Positions 34,866-44,551 of a stretch of DNA of 64,000 bases are shown here, piece after piece (positions within the stretch are counted from its first letter, which is position 1; each line of letters opens with the position of its first letter). The notes beneath the pieces were generated by a model, which worked only from the letters and a program-made list of their open reading frames with translations, made no database searches and had not been told where the DNA came from. This DNA is from Erysipelotrichaceae bacterium (GTDB lineage Bacteria; Bacillota_I; Bacilli_A; Erysipelotrichales; Erysipelotrichaceae). The translations under genes were made by a program, and so were the position numbers. The stretch spans positions 1-64,000 of the forward strand of contig JAUNNY010000002.1 in NCBI GenBank assembly GCA_030531215.1, written 5' to 3'.

Positions 34866-36085
34866 AATATACTCTCCACACATTTTTCGATTGTAGTATC
34901 TTTAACTATATCAATAAACTTATCAATTTCTTCTTTGGAATTATAAAAATATAAGCTTGCTCTAATAGTGTCATTTATACCAATAACATTATGAAGTAAT
35001 TTGGCACAATGATTACCACTTCTAACAGCAATAGAATTCTTATTAAAATAACTAGCAGCATCTTGAGCAAAAACACCATTTACATTAAAAGTAACAATAC
35101 CAGTTGTAGAAGCAGAATTATATACAGTTACATTATTTAAACTAGATAATTTGTCAATTAAATATTTAGTCAATTCTTCATCATATTCAGCAATATTATC
35201 AATTCCAATTTCATTAAGATAATTAATTGCACTATTTAATCCTAAGATACCTTCAATGCATGGCGTACCAGATTCAAACTTATAAGGTATATTTTTAAGT
35301 ATCAAATTACCTTCAATATCAAATCTTGCATTTGAATCACCGCCATAATACAAAGGATCCATCATATCTAGTAATTCATATTTGCCATATAAAACACCAA
35401 CACCAGCTGGGCCTAACATTTTATGAGATGAAAATGATAAAAAATCTACATCTAAATCTGATACATCAACTTTAATATGAGGGACTGCTTGTGCACCATC
35501 CAAAGAAACTATGGCATTATATTTATGAGCAATATTAATAATTTCTTTAGCAGGATAAATATATCCTAAAACATTAGAAACATAAGGTAATGCGACAATT
35601 TTTATATTGTCATTAAAGCATTCTTTATATTTATCAATATTAAAACTACCATCAGCATTTAAAGGAACATATTTAATAGAAGCTCCAGTTTCTTTACATA
35701 CATTGAACCAAGGAAGAATGCTGGATGCATGCTCAACATATGAAGTTAAGATTACATCGCCCTTCTTTAAATATTTTTTACCATATCCATAAGCTAATAA
35801 ATTTAAAGAAGAAGTAGCACCATTTGTATAAATAATGCATCTTTCATCATCCGCATTAATAAACTTAGCTATATTCTTTCTGGTATCTTCATAAGCTTTA
35901 GAAACACGATAAGATATATCGTAATCTCCACGATGAATATTCACATTGTCAAAAGAATAATATTTGTTTATAGCATCAATTACGCATTGAGGTTTAAAAG
36001 ATGTCGCACTAGAATCAAAATAGATAAGATTAGGATTATTCCTAATCATAGGAAAATCATTTCTAACTTTATTTATATCGAACAT
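34862..36085 (-). CDS. sufS: cysteine desulfurase SufS
   Basis: 407 residues, class V PLP enzyme. LIYFDSSATSFKP near 19, NIHRGDYDIS near 50, the lysine for PLP in SFSSHKMLGPAGVGVLYG near 216-233, and the catalytic cysteine loop RSGNHCAKLL near 352. It releases sulfur from cysteine for cluster synthesis. GGAAGG lies before the ATG; overlaps the end of sufD by 13 bases. Confidence 0.96.
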   Translation of the reverse strand: MFDINKVRNDFPMIRNNPNLIYFDSSATSFKPQCVIDAINKYYSFDNVNIHRGDYDISYRVSKAYEDTRKNIAKFINADDERCIIYTNGATSSLNLLAYGYGKKYLKKGDVILTSYVEHASSILPWFNVCKETGASIKYVPLNADGSFNIDKYKECFNDNIKIVALPYVSNVLGYIYPAKEIINIAHKYNAIVSLDGAQAVPHIKVDVSDLDVDFLSFSSHKMLGPAGVGVLYGKYELLDMMDPLYYGGDSNARFDIEGNLILKNIPYKFESGTPCIEGILGLNSAINYLNEIGIDNIAEYDEELTKYLIDKLSSLNNVTVYNSASTTGIVTFNVNGVFAQDAASYFNKNSIAVRSGNHCAKLLHNVIGINDTIRASLYFYNSKEEIDKFIDIVKDTTIEKCVESIL

Positions 36086-36804
36086 AAATGATTTACCTTC
36101 CCTTCTACAAGTGTTTTTATAGTATCCCCATCAATGAAACCATCATAATAATTATCATTAGGCATTAAATAAGATCTTAAGATTAAACCTAAAGCCGCTT
36201 TCTTATCTAAACCACGTGAATTCATATAAAATAAGATATCTTCATCTAATGTACCAGAAGAAAGCGAATGAGATGCTTCAACATCATTTTCATCAATATT
36301 TAATACCGGCAATACTCTAGCCTTTTTAGGATTATCTAATGTTAAGCAATGAGATTTTTGATGACAAATACTTCTTTTAGCACCATTCTTTATTGTTCCA
36401 ATGCAATCTAAGGAAAAATCTGCTTTATCTAAACAAATAATATTATTAGTTATATCTATTACAGTATCTTTACCAGCATTCACCAAATCATAAATAATTT
36501 TTTTAGAATTGACACCTAAATATGTAGAAACAACAAAAAGTTGAGATGATTTATCAACTTCAACATTACTATTTTGAATATAATCATAATTATTTAATTC
36601 TAAATAATTTAATTTAACAATCGAATTATTTATGTGACCTTTATCATTTATAACAATATTACAATCAGCATCATTAAAAATAAGAATATTATATTCACCA
36701 TCTTTAAGATTATATTCAATATTAACTTCATCGCTTTTAATAATTAAAGTACAAGATTTATTTATTTCAAAAAGCGAATTATCTTTAATTGTAATACTAG
36801 GCAT
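36073..36804 (-). CDS. sufD: Fe-S cluster assembly protein SufD (short form)
   Basis: About 243 residues from the ATG at 36804 (AGAGG 6 bases upstream). The SufD/SufB right-handed beta-helix core is present and the C-terminus has VEASHSLSSGTLDEDILFYMNSRGLDKKAALGLILRSYL. It is much shorter than usual SufD (about 430 residues): the N-terminal helical region is missing. This reduced form is seen in some streamlined Firmicutes. It should still bind SufB and SufC. Confidence 0.85.
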   Translation of the reverse strand: MPSITIKDNSLFEINKSCTLIIKSDEVNIEYNLKDGEYNILIFNDADCNIVINDKGHINNSIVKLNYLELNNYDYIQNSNVEVDKSSQLFVVSTYLGVNSKKIIYDLVNAGKDTVIDITNNIICLDKADFSLDCIGTIKNGAKRSICHQKSHCLTLDNPKKARVLPVLNIDENDVEASHSLSSGTLDEDILFYMNSRGLDKKAALGLILRSYLMPNDNYYDGFIDGDTIKTLVEGKVNHLCSI

Positions 36805-37621
36805 TATTACCTCTTGGATTTTTAGCACATGTGCCTAAAGAATATACTAAAGGTCTATTTTCTTTAACGGGTTGAATCTTTAACTCATCATATAGCCAAT
36901 CATAACCATCGTTATCAATTTTCATAACTAATTCACTATCACCTTCAACAACAATCTTGCCATCAACGATAACATGAGCATGTGTAGGCTTAATTGATGT
37001 AAAAAATCTTTCATAATGAGATACGACGATTAATCCCATATTATTTTCATTTTTCATATTAATAATCGAATCAGATACTAATTTAATAGCATCAACATCT
37101 AAACCACTGTCTATTTCATCTAACATAGCGATACTAGGTTTAAGCATCATCATCTGTAAAATTTCATTTCTTTTCTTTTCACCGCCAGAAAAACCATCAT
37201 TTACAAAACGATGTGCTAAATCTTCCTTCATCTTTAAGGAAGAGATACCTTTATCCATTTCTTTTATGAACTTAAATAAAGATATATTTTTATCTAATCT
37301 GGCATTAATAGCAGCTCTTAAGAAATCAGAATTCGTTACACCAGCAATTTCTTTTGGATATTGCATAGCTAAAAACAAGCCTTTTTTACTTCTTTCATCA
37401 ACACTCATCTTCAAAACATCTTCGCCATTATATGTAATGGAACCAGCTGTAACTATGTATGAAGGATGACCCATAATCGTCTGTAAAAGCGTAGATTTAC
37501 CATTTCCATTAGGTCCCATGATGGCATGAATTTCACCTTCATTAACCTTCAAATCAATACCCTTTAGAATCTCTTTATCATCAATTGATACATGTAAATC
37601 TTTAATAACTAAACTATTCAT
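36797..37621 (-). CDS. sufC: Fe-S cluster assembly ATPase SufC
   Basis: About 274 residues. ABC ATPase with Walker A GPNGNGKST near 39, the signature FSGGEKKRNEI near 146 and Walker B PSIAMLDEIDSGLDVDA near 163-180. It powers cluster assembly on SufBD. The ATG at 37621 is preferred; an in-frame GTG lies at 37630. A GGGTG segment is the only weak ribosome-site candidate. First gene of the suf operon. Confidence 0.96.
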   Translation of the reverse strand: MNSLVIKDLHVSIDDKEILKGIDLKVNEGEIHAIMGPNGNGKSTLLQTIMGHPSYIVTAGSITYNGEDVLKMSVDERSKKGLFLAMQYPKEIAGVTNSDFLRAAINARLDKNISLFKFIKEMDKGISSLKMKEDLAHRFVNDGFSGGEKKRNEILQMMMLKPSIAMLDEIDSGLDVDAIKLVSDSIINMKNENNMGLIVVSHYERFFTSIKPTHAHVIVDGKIVVEGDSELVMKIDNDGYDWLYDELKIQPVKENRPLVYSLGTCAKNPRGNNA

Positions 37622-37718
37622 ATTTTTCACCCATCTAATTATAACATCTACAAAACTGATAAGGTTAAATTACTATCTATATCAAAATATGAAACTTAAC
37701 TGAAATATATAAACTTAA

Positions 37719-37748
37719 TTGAATATAAGTACTTAAAAATTATATAAT
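37719..37748 (+). promoter_or_regulatory. promoter of the prsA-like operon
   Basis: TTGAAT (37719-37724), an 18-base spacer and TATAAT (37743-37748), followed by an AAGGAG ribosome site and the ATG at 37773. Confidence 0.6.
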
Positions 37749-37772
37749 TGAATGGTTGAAAAGGAGAAAACT

Positions 37773-38780
37773 ATGGACAAAAAAGAATTATTTAAAAAGT
37801 ATTGGTTTGTAGGATTATTAGCCATAGTATTTTTAGTATTTATTGGTGCATACGCATATGACTCTTACCAAAATAGAGAAATATTTGTATCAAATAAACA
37901 AGTTGATGGTAAATACATAGCCTACAGTATTGATGATCAAGATATTACAGCTGATCAATTATATGAAGATTTATATAATGATGAATCTCAAGGATTAAAA
38001 GCAGGTGTTATTGCAGAATACACACAATATCAACGTGCAGTACTAAATAAGGCTGTTGAAACTACTGAAGAAATGGAAAATTCAGCTGCTTATAACGCTT
38101 ATTATGTATTACAAAGTTATACAACAGAACAAATCGATTCTGATTTAAGAAGCTATGGTTTTATTAATGGTTCTGATGATTTAACTGAATACTACATTTT
38201 AGGTTATAAACAAAACCAATTAATGAAAGATTACTATATGGCAGATTATGATAAATATCTTAAATCAACAATTGATGAAACAAATCCAAGAATAATTTAT
38301 CAAATCTTAGTTACTGTAGCAGATATTAATAATCCAACTGATGAAGAAAAACAAAAATTAGCAGATGTTCAAGAAGCATTAAAAACAAAAGATTTCCAAA
38401 CAGTAGCTTATGAAATGTCTGATGATGGTTCTGCTTCTAGTTATGGATATCTTGGTATCTGTGACACAAGCTTTGATCCAGAATCTGAAGGTTCTACAAC
38501 TAAATATGTTAAAGAATTCTACGATGCAGCAATGTCTTTAGAAGATGGTGAAGTATCTGATGTAGTTACATCACAATATGGATATCATATTATTTGGAAC
38601 TATTCTAACAAAGTTGAAGATTTATTAGATGTAAGTGATTTTATTTCAACAATTGAAAATAACTTCCCTACTACTCCAGTACAAGCTTTACAAGATAAAG
38701 CTAGTGAATTAGGTTTTGAAATTAAAGAACAAAATTTAATTGATTATATTAATATGGTTCTAGAAAGTGAGGCTGAATAA
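37773..38780 (+). CDS. PrsA-like peptidyl-prolyl isomerase (membrane-anchored foldase)
   Basis: About 335 residues from the ATG at 37773 (AAGGAG 5 bases upstream). One N-terminal membrane helix (about 10-29) with no lipobox, a SurA-like helical domain (about 35-165) and a parvulin/PpiC rotamase domain (about 170-280), with QILVTVADI, SYGYLGICDTSFD and the conserved SQYGYHIIW. It helps exported proteins fold outside the membrane. Followed after 1 base by a lipoprotein that resembles a second, diverged foldase. Confidence 0.88.
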   Translation: MDKKELFKKYWFVGLLAIVFLVFIGAYAYDSYQNREIFVSNKQVDGKYIAYSIDDQDITADQLYEDLYNDESQGLKAGVIAEYTQYQRAVLNKAVETTEEMENSAAYNAYYVLQSYTTEQIDSDLRSYGFINGSDDLTEYYILGYKQNQLMKDYYMADYDKYLKSTIDETNPRIIYQILVTVADINNPTDEEKQKLADVQEALKTKDFQTVAYEMSDDGSASSYGYLGICDTSFDPESEGSTTKYVKEFYDAAMSLEDGEVSDVVTSQYGYHIIWNYSNKVEDLLDVSDFISTIENNFPTTPVQALQDKASELGFEIKEQNLIDYINMVLESEAE

Positions 38781-38781
38781 G

Positions 38782-39633
38782 ATGAAAAAAATAGTAATAT
38801 TATTAATTTGCTTATTAGCTTTAACGGCTTGTAATAATAAAGCAAGTTATTCTAAAGTATCAGATGAAGATGAAGTAATCTTTTCAGGTCCAGGTACAAC
38901 ATATACTAAAGGTGATTTATATGCAGTATTAAAATTAACTTCTTCTACAACTATTAATAACGAATTGATTAATTATATTGCAAATAAAGAAAATATAAAT
39001 CCAGATGACTATAAGGCAGAAGCTGAAGAATATACTCAATTGATGGTAGATTATGGTCTAGAAGAAACAATAATTTCATATTATGGTTCGTTAGATGCAT
39101 TTACTAAGATGTATCAAGATGACTTAGTTCAATTTCAAATAGTTAAAAACTACGTATCTGATCATTATGATGAATATGTAACAGTAGATAAACCAGTTAA
39201 GATTCAAAATGTTTATTTCGACAATGAAGAAGCAGCTAAAAAGATGATTGAAGATGTAAATTCAGGAAAAGACTTTGCAACTGCTGCTGCAGAAAACGGA
39301 TATGAAGCAGATTGTTCAGAATTTATTGCATTAGATTCAGATGATTTACTATTAGAAGTTAAGGAATACATCAATTCAGCAACACAAACTGGCATTTCTT
39401 CAATTATTGAATCATCTACAACATCTGCTGACGATGAAGGAAATGAGATAGAAGTTAAACAATACAATATAGTTAATATCGTTGATAATGACGTTAATAA
39501 TTATAAAGAAGACTATATTAGTGTAAAAGCAGAAACTATTACATTAGATTCTATCAAAGATGAATTATTCTCTAAATTGAATATTGAATATTTCGATCAA
39601 GATTTGTATGATCTAATGACTACTGAGGAGTAA
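38782..39633 (+). CDS. lipoprotein, diverged PrsA/SurA-like
   Basis: About 283 residues. A lipoprotein signal with the lipobox ALTAC at about 14-18 and an AGTGAGG ribosome site. The rest has a SurA-N-like helical region (tyrosine/aspartate-rich, about 50-130) and a shortened rotamase-like stretch with YFDNEEAAKKMIEDVNSG near 150. The isomerase active site is not clearly kept, so it may be a chaperone only. Co-transcribed with the prsA-like gene and hit. Confidence 0.75.
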   Translation: MKKIVILLICLLALTACNNKASYSKVSDEDEVIFSGPGTTYTKGDLYAVLKLTSSTTINNELINYIANKENINPDDYKAEAEEYTQLMVDYGLEETIISYYGSLDAFTKMYQDDLVQFQIVKNYVSDHYDEYVTVDKPVKIQNVYFDNEEAAKKMIEDVNSGKDFATAAAENGYEADCSEFIALDSDDLLLEVKEYINSATQTGISSIIESSTTSADDEGNEIEVKQYNIVNIVDNDVNNYKEDYISVKAETITLDSIKDELFSKLNIEYFDQDLYDLMTTEE

Positions 39634-39637
39634 ATAA

Positions 39638-40027
39638 ATGTGCATCTTTTGTGAAATAATCAATGGTAATATACCATCAAGCAAAGTTTATGAAGACGAA
39701 GATACACTAGCAATCTTGGATATTTCTCAAACAACTTATGGACACACTCTAGTAATGCCAAAGAAACACTATGAGAACTTCCTAGAGATGCCAAACGAAG
39801 AATATGCATCATTAATGGCAAAAGCACAAAAAGTTGCTCAAATGCTTCAAAATAAGCTTAATTGCAACGGTATGAATCTCTTGATTAATACTAACGAGGT
39901 TGCTGGACAAACAGTTATGCATACTCATATCCATCTAATACCAAGATATAATCAAGATGATAGTATCGAAATCAAATTTAAAGAAAATAAATTTGATCTA
40001 AACGAAATAATTAATAAACTTAAATAA
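39638..40027 (+). CDS. hit: HIT-family nucleotide hydrolase
   Basis: 129 residues. The N-terminal CIFCEIINGNIPSSKVYEDE and the catalytic triad segment MHTHIHLIPRY (HxHxHxx, near residues 97-107) identify an HIT/HINT protein that hydrolyses AMP-linked nucleotides. GGAG site before the ATG. Placement after prsA is a known Firmicutes neighbourhood, in Bacillus on opposite strands. Confidence 0.95.
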   Translation: MCIFCEIINGNIPSSKVYEDEDTLAILDISQTTYGHTLVMPKKHYENFLEMPNEEYASLMAKAQKVAQMLQNKLNCNGMNLLINTNEVAGQTVMHTHIHLIPRYNQDDSIEIKFKENKFDLNEIINKLK

Positions 40028-40062
40028 AAAATGAATCTAGCAACAAGCTAGATTCATTTTTA
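40028..40062. terminator. bidirectional terminator between hit and ymdB
   Basis: 14-bp stem AAAATGAATCTAGC / GCTAGATTCATTTT with an AACAA loop and flanking A and T runs; serves both convergent genes. Confidence 0.92.
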
Positions 40063-40067
40063 TAGAA

Positions 40068-40850
40068 CTAATATGGTCTAAATTGAAGTCTTTCAATTGA
40101 TATAGGCTTCTTAAGAATATCATCAATCTCAATTATTACTGCACAGAATATAGCATCACCCTCTGCAATAGTATATTGAGATTTTTGACTGGTAAGCATT
40201 GCGTTAACAGATTCACTAATATCCCTACCAATAACTGAATCATAAGTTCCACACATACCCACATCGCTAATAAATGCAACATCATTAATCATTCTTTCAT
40301 CAGCGGTTTGTACATGAGTGTGAGTTCCAACAACAACCTTCGCAACATCCTTGTAGTATTCAGCAAATATACGCTTTTCAGCTGTTGTTTCAGCATGTAA
40401 ATCAACAAAATAGAAATCAACATTATTATTTGATGTTTCTTTAATAATTTGGTCCATAGAATCAAACATTGATATATTGGATTCACCCATTAAAGCATTA
40501 CCTAAAATATTAGTTAAACAAAATCTAATATTGTTGTAATCAATAAATCGATAATATTTACCACAAGTTCTTTTTTCATGATTAAAAGGAACTATCAAAG
40601 CATCCATTTCATCAATATGGTCAAATATTTCTTTTTTAGAAAAAGTATGATTACCCATCGTTATATAATCGACACCATCATTTATTAATTGATTATAAAT
40701 TTTGTATGTAATCCCTTTTCCATGAGCGCTATTTTCACCATTGGCGATAACTAAATCTATGTTATATTCAACTTTTAAAGAATATAAAAGTGAAGAGACA
40801 ATGTCTCTTCCACTTTTACCAACGATATCACCAATAAATAGAATTCTCAT
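40068..40850 (-). CDS. ymdB: YmdB-type cyclic-nucleotide phosphodiesterase
   Basis: 260 residues. Binuclear metallophosphoesterase motifs GDIVGKSGRD at the start, NGENSAHGKGIT near 38, MGNHTFS near 66, VDLHAETTAEK near 148 and GTHTHVQTADE near 176. YmdB cleaves 2',3'-cyclic nucleotides and influences RNase Y-linked mRNA turnover. It overlaps the rny stop by one base, the classic rny-ymdB pair. Confidence 0.95.
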   Translation of the reverse strand: MRILFIGDIVGKSGRDIVSSLLYSLKVEYNIDLVIANGENSAHGKGITYKIYNQLINDGVDYITMGNHTFSKKEIFDHIDEMDALIVPFNHEKRTCGKYYRFIDYNNIRFCLTNILGNALMGESNISMFDSMDQIIKETSNNNVDFYFVDLHAETTAEKRIFAEYYKDVAKVVVGTHTHVQTADERMINDVAFISDVGMCGTYDSVIGRDISESVNAMLTSQKSQYTIAEGDAIFCAVIIEIDDILKKPISIERLQFRPY

Positions 40851-42400
40851 TATTTAGCCGTTTCATTAGCACGCATCTCACGAATAACTGTAACCTTGAT
40901 TTGACCAGGATAAGTTAATTCATTTTCGATACGATCTTTTATTTCTCTAGCGATTAAGAAACACTTAGAATCATCAACCTTTTCAGGAACAACCATAACT
41001 CTAATTTCTCTACCAGCTTGAATAGCATAAGCTTTATCAACACCTTCAAATTCATTAGCAATCTTTTCTAATGATTCAAGTCTGTTAATATAATTTTCAA
41101 TGCCTTCATATCTAGCACCAGGTCTAGCAGCAGATAAAGTATCAGCAGCAGCAACTAAATATGAATATAAATTATTAGGTTCAACATCACCATGATGTGA
41201 TTCTATAGCGTTAATAATTTCAGGTCTTTCGTTATATTTTTTAGCTAACTTAGCACCTAATTCAACATGAGTTCCTTCTTGTTCGAAATCGACAGCTTTA
41301 CCTATATCATGTAATAAACCAGCTCGTTTAGCTAAGTTTTGATTCAAGCCTAGTTCAGCAGCCATTACACCAGCAAAAGAAGCAACTTCTATTGAATGTT
41401 CTAAACCGTTTTGACCATATGAATATCTGTATCTCATACGACCAATAAGTTTAATTAACTCTTTATCCATCTTACCAATTTGAAGTTTGAAACAAGCATC
41501 TTCACCTAACTTCATAATCGTATTATCCATATCAGCAGCAGTTTTATTAACTACATCTTCAATTCTGCCAGGTTGGATACGTCCATCTCTAATCAATTGT
41601 TCTAGAGACAATCTAGCTATTTCTCTTCTAATAGGATTAAAACAAGAAACAGTTATAGCTTCAGGAGTATCATCAATAATCAAATCAACACCAGTAGCTT
41701 GTTCGATAGCACGAATATTTCTACCTTCTCTACCGATAATTCTACCTTTCATTTCTTCTGAAGGAAGCGAAACAACAGAAACTGTTCTATCAATTGTTTC
41801 ATCTTGAGAATATCTTTGAATAGCTGTAGCTATAATCTCTCTAGATAATTCTTTAGCATTTTGCTTAGCTTCTTCTTCTTGTTCACGAATGTAGTTAGCA
41901 ACTTCTCCTTGAATACGCTTTTCAACAACATCCATTAGTTCTTTTTTAGCGTCTTCTTGAGACATATTAGAAACTCTTTCTAAAAGGGCAATCTGTCCAT
42001 TAATACGAGATTGCAAATCTTCTTCCATTTTATCTAGTTGAGCTTGTTTGTCTTCAGCTTTCTTTAACTTTTCGTCTAATTTCTTTTCTTTTTGTGTTAA
42101 ATTTTCATCACGGAAATTAAGAGAGTCTTCTCTTCTTAATAATTTTGTTTCTTGGCTCTGTAATTCGCCTTTTCTTTCCTTGATTTCTTTTTCAGCTTGA
42201 AGCTTTAAATCATAAACTTGTGTTTTTCCGTCTAAAACAGCCTGTTTAACAGTGTTTTTAGCTTGATTATTTGCTTCATCTAAGACTTTTTTAGCTTCGG
42301 CTTTAGCATTGTTTTTGATAACTAAATTAATAGCGCAAACAATAATAACGCCAACAACTAATCCGATTAAAATGGAAGGTATACTTATCAAATTACTCAT
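40850..42400 (-). CDS. rny: ribonuclease Y
   Basis: 516 residues. An N-terminal membrane helix (about 8-27), a long charged coiled coil (about 30-190), a KH domain (about 208-270, with GRIIGREGRNIRAIEQATGVDLIIDDTPE), and an HD domain with LLHDIGKA and SHHGD. RNase Y starts mRNA decay in Gram-positive bacteria and sits on the membrane. GGAGG before the ATG. Confidence 0.97.
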   Translation of the reverse strand: MSNLISIPSILIGLVVGVIIVCAINLVIKNNAKAEAKKVLDEANNQAKNTVKQAVLDGKTQVYDLKLQAEKEIKERKGELQSQETKLLRREDSLNFRDENLTQKEKKLDEKLKKAEDKQAQLDKMEEDLQSRINGQIALLERVSNMSQEDAKKELMDVVEKRIQGEVANYIREQEEEAKQNAKELSREIIATAIQRYSQDETIDRTVSVVSLPSEEMKGRIIGREGRNIRAIEQATGVDLIIDDTPEAITVSCFNPIRREIARLSLEQLIRDGRIQPGRIEDVVNKTAADMDNTIMKLGEDACFKLQIGKMDKELIKLIGRMRYRYSYGQNGLEHSIEVASFAGVMAAELGLNQNLAKRAGLLHDIGKAVDFEQEGTHVELGAKLAKKYNERPEIINAIESHHGDVEPNNLYSYLVAAADTLSAARPGARYEGIENYINRLESLEKIANEFEGVDKAYAIQAGREIRVMVVPEKVDDSKCFLIAREIKDRIENELTYPGQIKVTVIREMRANETAK

Positions 42401-42480
42401 TTTTATACCTCCATAGTATTACTTTATATAGGTTTTACCCTTTTCAATTCTATAACAAAATGTCCCTTTTTACTAGTCTA

Positions 42481-42526
42481 AAATAAAACTCTATGCTTAA
42501 TTTTAGTTAAACATAGAGTTTATTTT
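42481..42526 (-). terminator. recA terminator
   Basis: AATAAACTCTATG pairs with CATAGAGTTTTATT around a 20-base loop on the minus strand, 6 bases past the recA stop; flanked by A/T runs, so may act both ways. Confidence 0.8.
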
Positions 42527-42531
42527 GTATT

Positions 42532-43554
42532 TTATTCTTTAGCGAATAACTTTTCTTTGATTTTTTCTGTAATTTCTTTATCTATTTCAGGATGAGCCTT
42601 TAAGAATGCTCTAACCGCTTCGCTTCCTTGGCCTATCTTTTCGCCATTATACGAATACCAAGAACCAGATTTATCAATAAATCCTAAATCGGTACCTAAA
42701 TTGATAATTTCAGAGATATGTGAGATTCCTTCGCCATAATAAACCTCGATAGAACATGTCTTAAATGGTGGAGCAACCTTATTCTTAGCAATCTTAACAT
42801 TAACTTTATTACCGATAACATCTTGTCCATCCTTAATTGCTTCAGATTTTCTTACTTCCATTCTAATAGTTGAATAGAATTTTAAAGCACGGCCACCAGT
42901 AGTTACTTCAGGATTTCCAAACATAACGCCAACTTTTTCTCTTAATTGGTTAATAAAGATAGTTGTACAGCCATTAGAATTCATAGCACCAGCCAACTTT
43001 CTCATAGCTTTTGACATTAATCTAGCATGCAAACCAATGTTAGAATCGCCCATTTCACCATCTAGTTCTGCTTGAGGAACTAATGCGGCAACAGAGTCAA
43101 TAACAATAAGATCAATAGCACCAGACTTAATTAAGACTTCAGCAATTTCTAGTGCTTGTTCACCAGAATCAGGTTGAGATAATACTAAATCATCAATATC
43201 AACACCTAATGCTTTAGCATAGCGAGGATCAATTGCATGTTCAGCATCAATAAATGCAGCTTTGCCGCCCTTCTTTTGACATTCAGCTATAGTTTGTAAA
43301 GCTAAAGTAGTTTTACCAGAAGATTCTGGACCATAAATTTCAATAATACGTCCTTTAGGTAAACCACCAACACCTAGAGCAGCATCAATAGCCAATGAAC
43401 CAGTAGAAATTGCATCAACATCAACATTGGCATGCTCCCCAAGTTTCATAATAGAGCCTTTGCCATAAGTTTTTTCAATTTGTTTTAACGCTTCATTTAA
43501 TAACTGTTCTTTTTTATCTTCACTAACTTCTTCAATTTCTTTTTCTTTTGCCAT
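42532..43554 (-). CDS. recA: recombinase RecA
   Basis: 340 residues. Walker [10 protein letters not shown] near 72, the DAEHAIDP segment near 100, the Walker B region [10 protein letters not shown] near 146, [19 protein letters not shown] and the [26 protein letters not shown] loop. It drives homologous recombination and the SOS response. No LexA-type box was recognised upstream. The start is 12 bases after pgsA, implying co-transcription. Confidence 0.98.
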   Translation of the reverse strand: MAKEKEIEEVSEDKKEQLLNEALKQIEKTYGKGSIMKLGEHANVDVDAISTGSLAIDAALGVGGLPKGRIIEIYGPESSGKTTLALQTIAECQKKGGKAAFIDAEHAIDPRYAKALGVDIDDLVLSQPDSGEQALEIAEVLIKSGAIDLIVIDSVAALVPQAELDGEMGDSNIGLHARLMSKAMRKLAGAMNSNGCTTIFINQLREKVGVMFGNPEVTTGGRALKFYSTIRMEVRKSEAIKDGQDVIGNKVNVKIAKNKVAPPFKTCSIEVYYGEGISHISEIINLGTDLGFIDKSGSWYSYNGEKIGQGSEAVRAFLKAHPEIDKEITEKIKEKLFAKE

Positions 43555-43566
43555 AAAGCCTCCATT

Positions 43567-44160
43567 TTACATTGATTGAAAAATATATTCTTTTAATTGC
43601 ATAAAATATGAATATCCACCCGCAACAGAAACAAATGCCGTAAACCAAATTAATATTTCATCCATTGGAATACCAAACAGTTCAAAAGGTAGATTATCTA
43701 ATAAAACAACAATAATGGTAATCATTTGAAGCGCAGTTTTCAATTTACCAAGTATTCCTGCTGAAACTACAACACCGTTTTGAGCAGCAATCATTCTACA
43801 GCCATCTACAACAATATCTCTAGTGATCATCAAAACGCATGGAACAACAGGAATCATATGTTTATATGCAAGAATAATAAGCATAGAATTAACTAATAAT
43901 TTATCCGCAATAGGATCAGCAAACTTACCAAACGTCGTAACTAATCCCTTTTTTCTAGCAATCTGGCCATCTAATAAATCTGTAATTGAAGCCAAACAAA
44001 ATAAAACTAATACAATTAGATTTATAACAGGTAAACTTATAAAACCTAAATTTAAATAACCAAATGAAAAATAAAAATTATCATAAGGAAATAACCAAAG
44101 TAAACATAAAATTGGTACTAAAAATATTCTAAATAATGTAAGTTTATTAGGTAAATTCAT
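43567..44160 (-). CDS. pgsA: CDP-diacylglycerol-glycerol-3-phosphate 3-phosphatidyltransferase
   Basis: About 197 residues from MNLPNKLTLFRI at 44160; the longer frame would run into the rnpB terminator. It has the CDP-alcohol phosphotransferase signature ASITDLLDGQIARKKGLVTTFGKFADPIADK (about 68-100; D-G-x2-A-R-x8-G-x3-D-x3-D) and about five membrane segments. It makes phosphatidylglycerol-phosphate. The ATG is preceded by an extended -10, TGCTAAAAT, with a 7-base gap, so the mRNA may be leaderless; AAGG adjoins the ATG too closely to act as a normal ribosome site. Confidence 0.94.
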   Translation of the reverse strand: MNLPNKLTLFRIFLVPILCLLWLFPYDNFYFSFGYLNLGFISLPVINLIVLVLFCLASITDLLDGQIARKKGLVTTFGKFADPIADKLLVNSMLIILAYKHMIPVVPCVLMITRDIVVDGCRMIAAQNGVVVSAGILGKLKTALQMITIIVVLLDNLPFELFGIPMDEILIWFTAFVSVAGGYSYFMQLKEYIFQSM

Positions 44161-44167
44161 CCTTATT

Positions 44168-44176
44168 ATTTTAGCA
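44168..44176 (-). promoter_or_regulatory. extended -10 of pgsA-recA, probable leaderless start
   Basis: TGCTAAAAT ends 7 bases before the pgsA ATG, inside the stretch after the rnpB terminator. Identical 9-mer to that before ftsA. Confidence 0.5.
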
Positions 44177-44190
44177 TATGCAGATAAAAT

Positions 44191-44216
44191 AAAAAAATGG
44201 TTAGAAACCATTTTTA
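44191..44216 (-). terminator. rnpB terminator
   Basis: AAATGGTT-TCT-AACCATTT on the minus strand followed by a T run, immediately past the 3' end of rnpB. Confidence 0.85.
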
Positions 44217-44218
44217 CA

Positions 44219-44551
44219 ATAACATTTAATAAGCCATGTTCTGTATTAGATAATCATTTATCTGTGCAATGCACCTCATGAATAACTTCAGTTCGTCTTC
44301 ACAAGTTCCCCTACCAAATTTGGGTTTCTCGCTTAAGGGGTTTATCACGTTCCACTCTTAATATTTCTATTAAGTTCGTCTCTTTGACACTTTTATAGGC
44401 TAATTCCATGAGTTTCCTTTTAGGAATATTACCAGCCGTTAACTTACGTTACCTAAGCTTATTGTTTCACTTAGCTTAAACACTACATCCATCGCAGGAT
44501 GTGCGAGCATGGACTTTCCTCTAGTAATATACTAGCGATTATCTTAATGTT
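44219..44551 (-). ncRNA. rnpB: RNase P RNA, type B
   Basis: About 333 nt on the minus strand with the type-B landmarks: GATAATCGC, GAGGAAAGTCCATGCTCGCAC (CRI), GTAGTGTTT, the P4-flanking GAGTGGAACGTGATAAACCCC, GCGAGAAACCCAAATTTGGTAGGGGAAC and the 3' ACAGAACATGGCTTAT. The ends AACATTAA and TTAAATGTT pair as P1. It is the catalytic RNA that matures tRNA 5' ends. It is shorter than the Bacillus RNA (about 400 nt). Its 5' end coincides with the gpsB stop codon and it ends at a strong terminator before pgsA. Confidence 0.95.
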
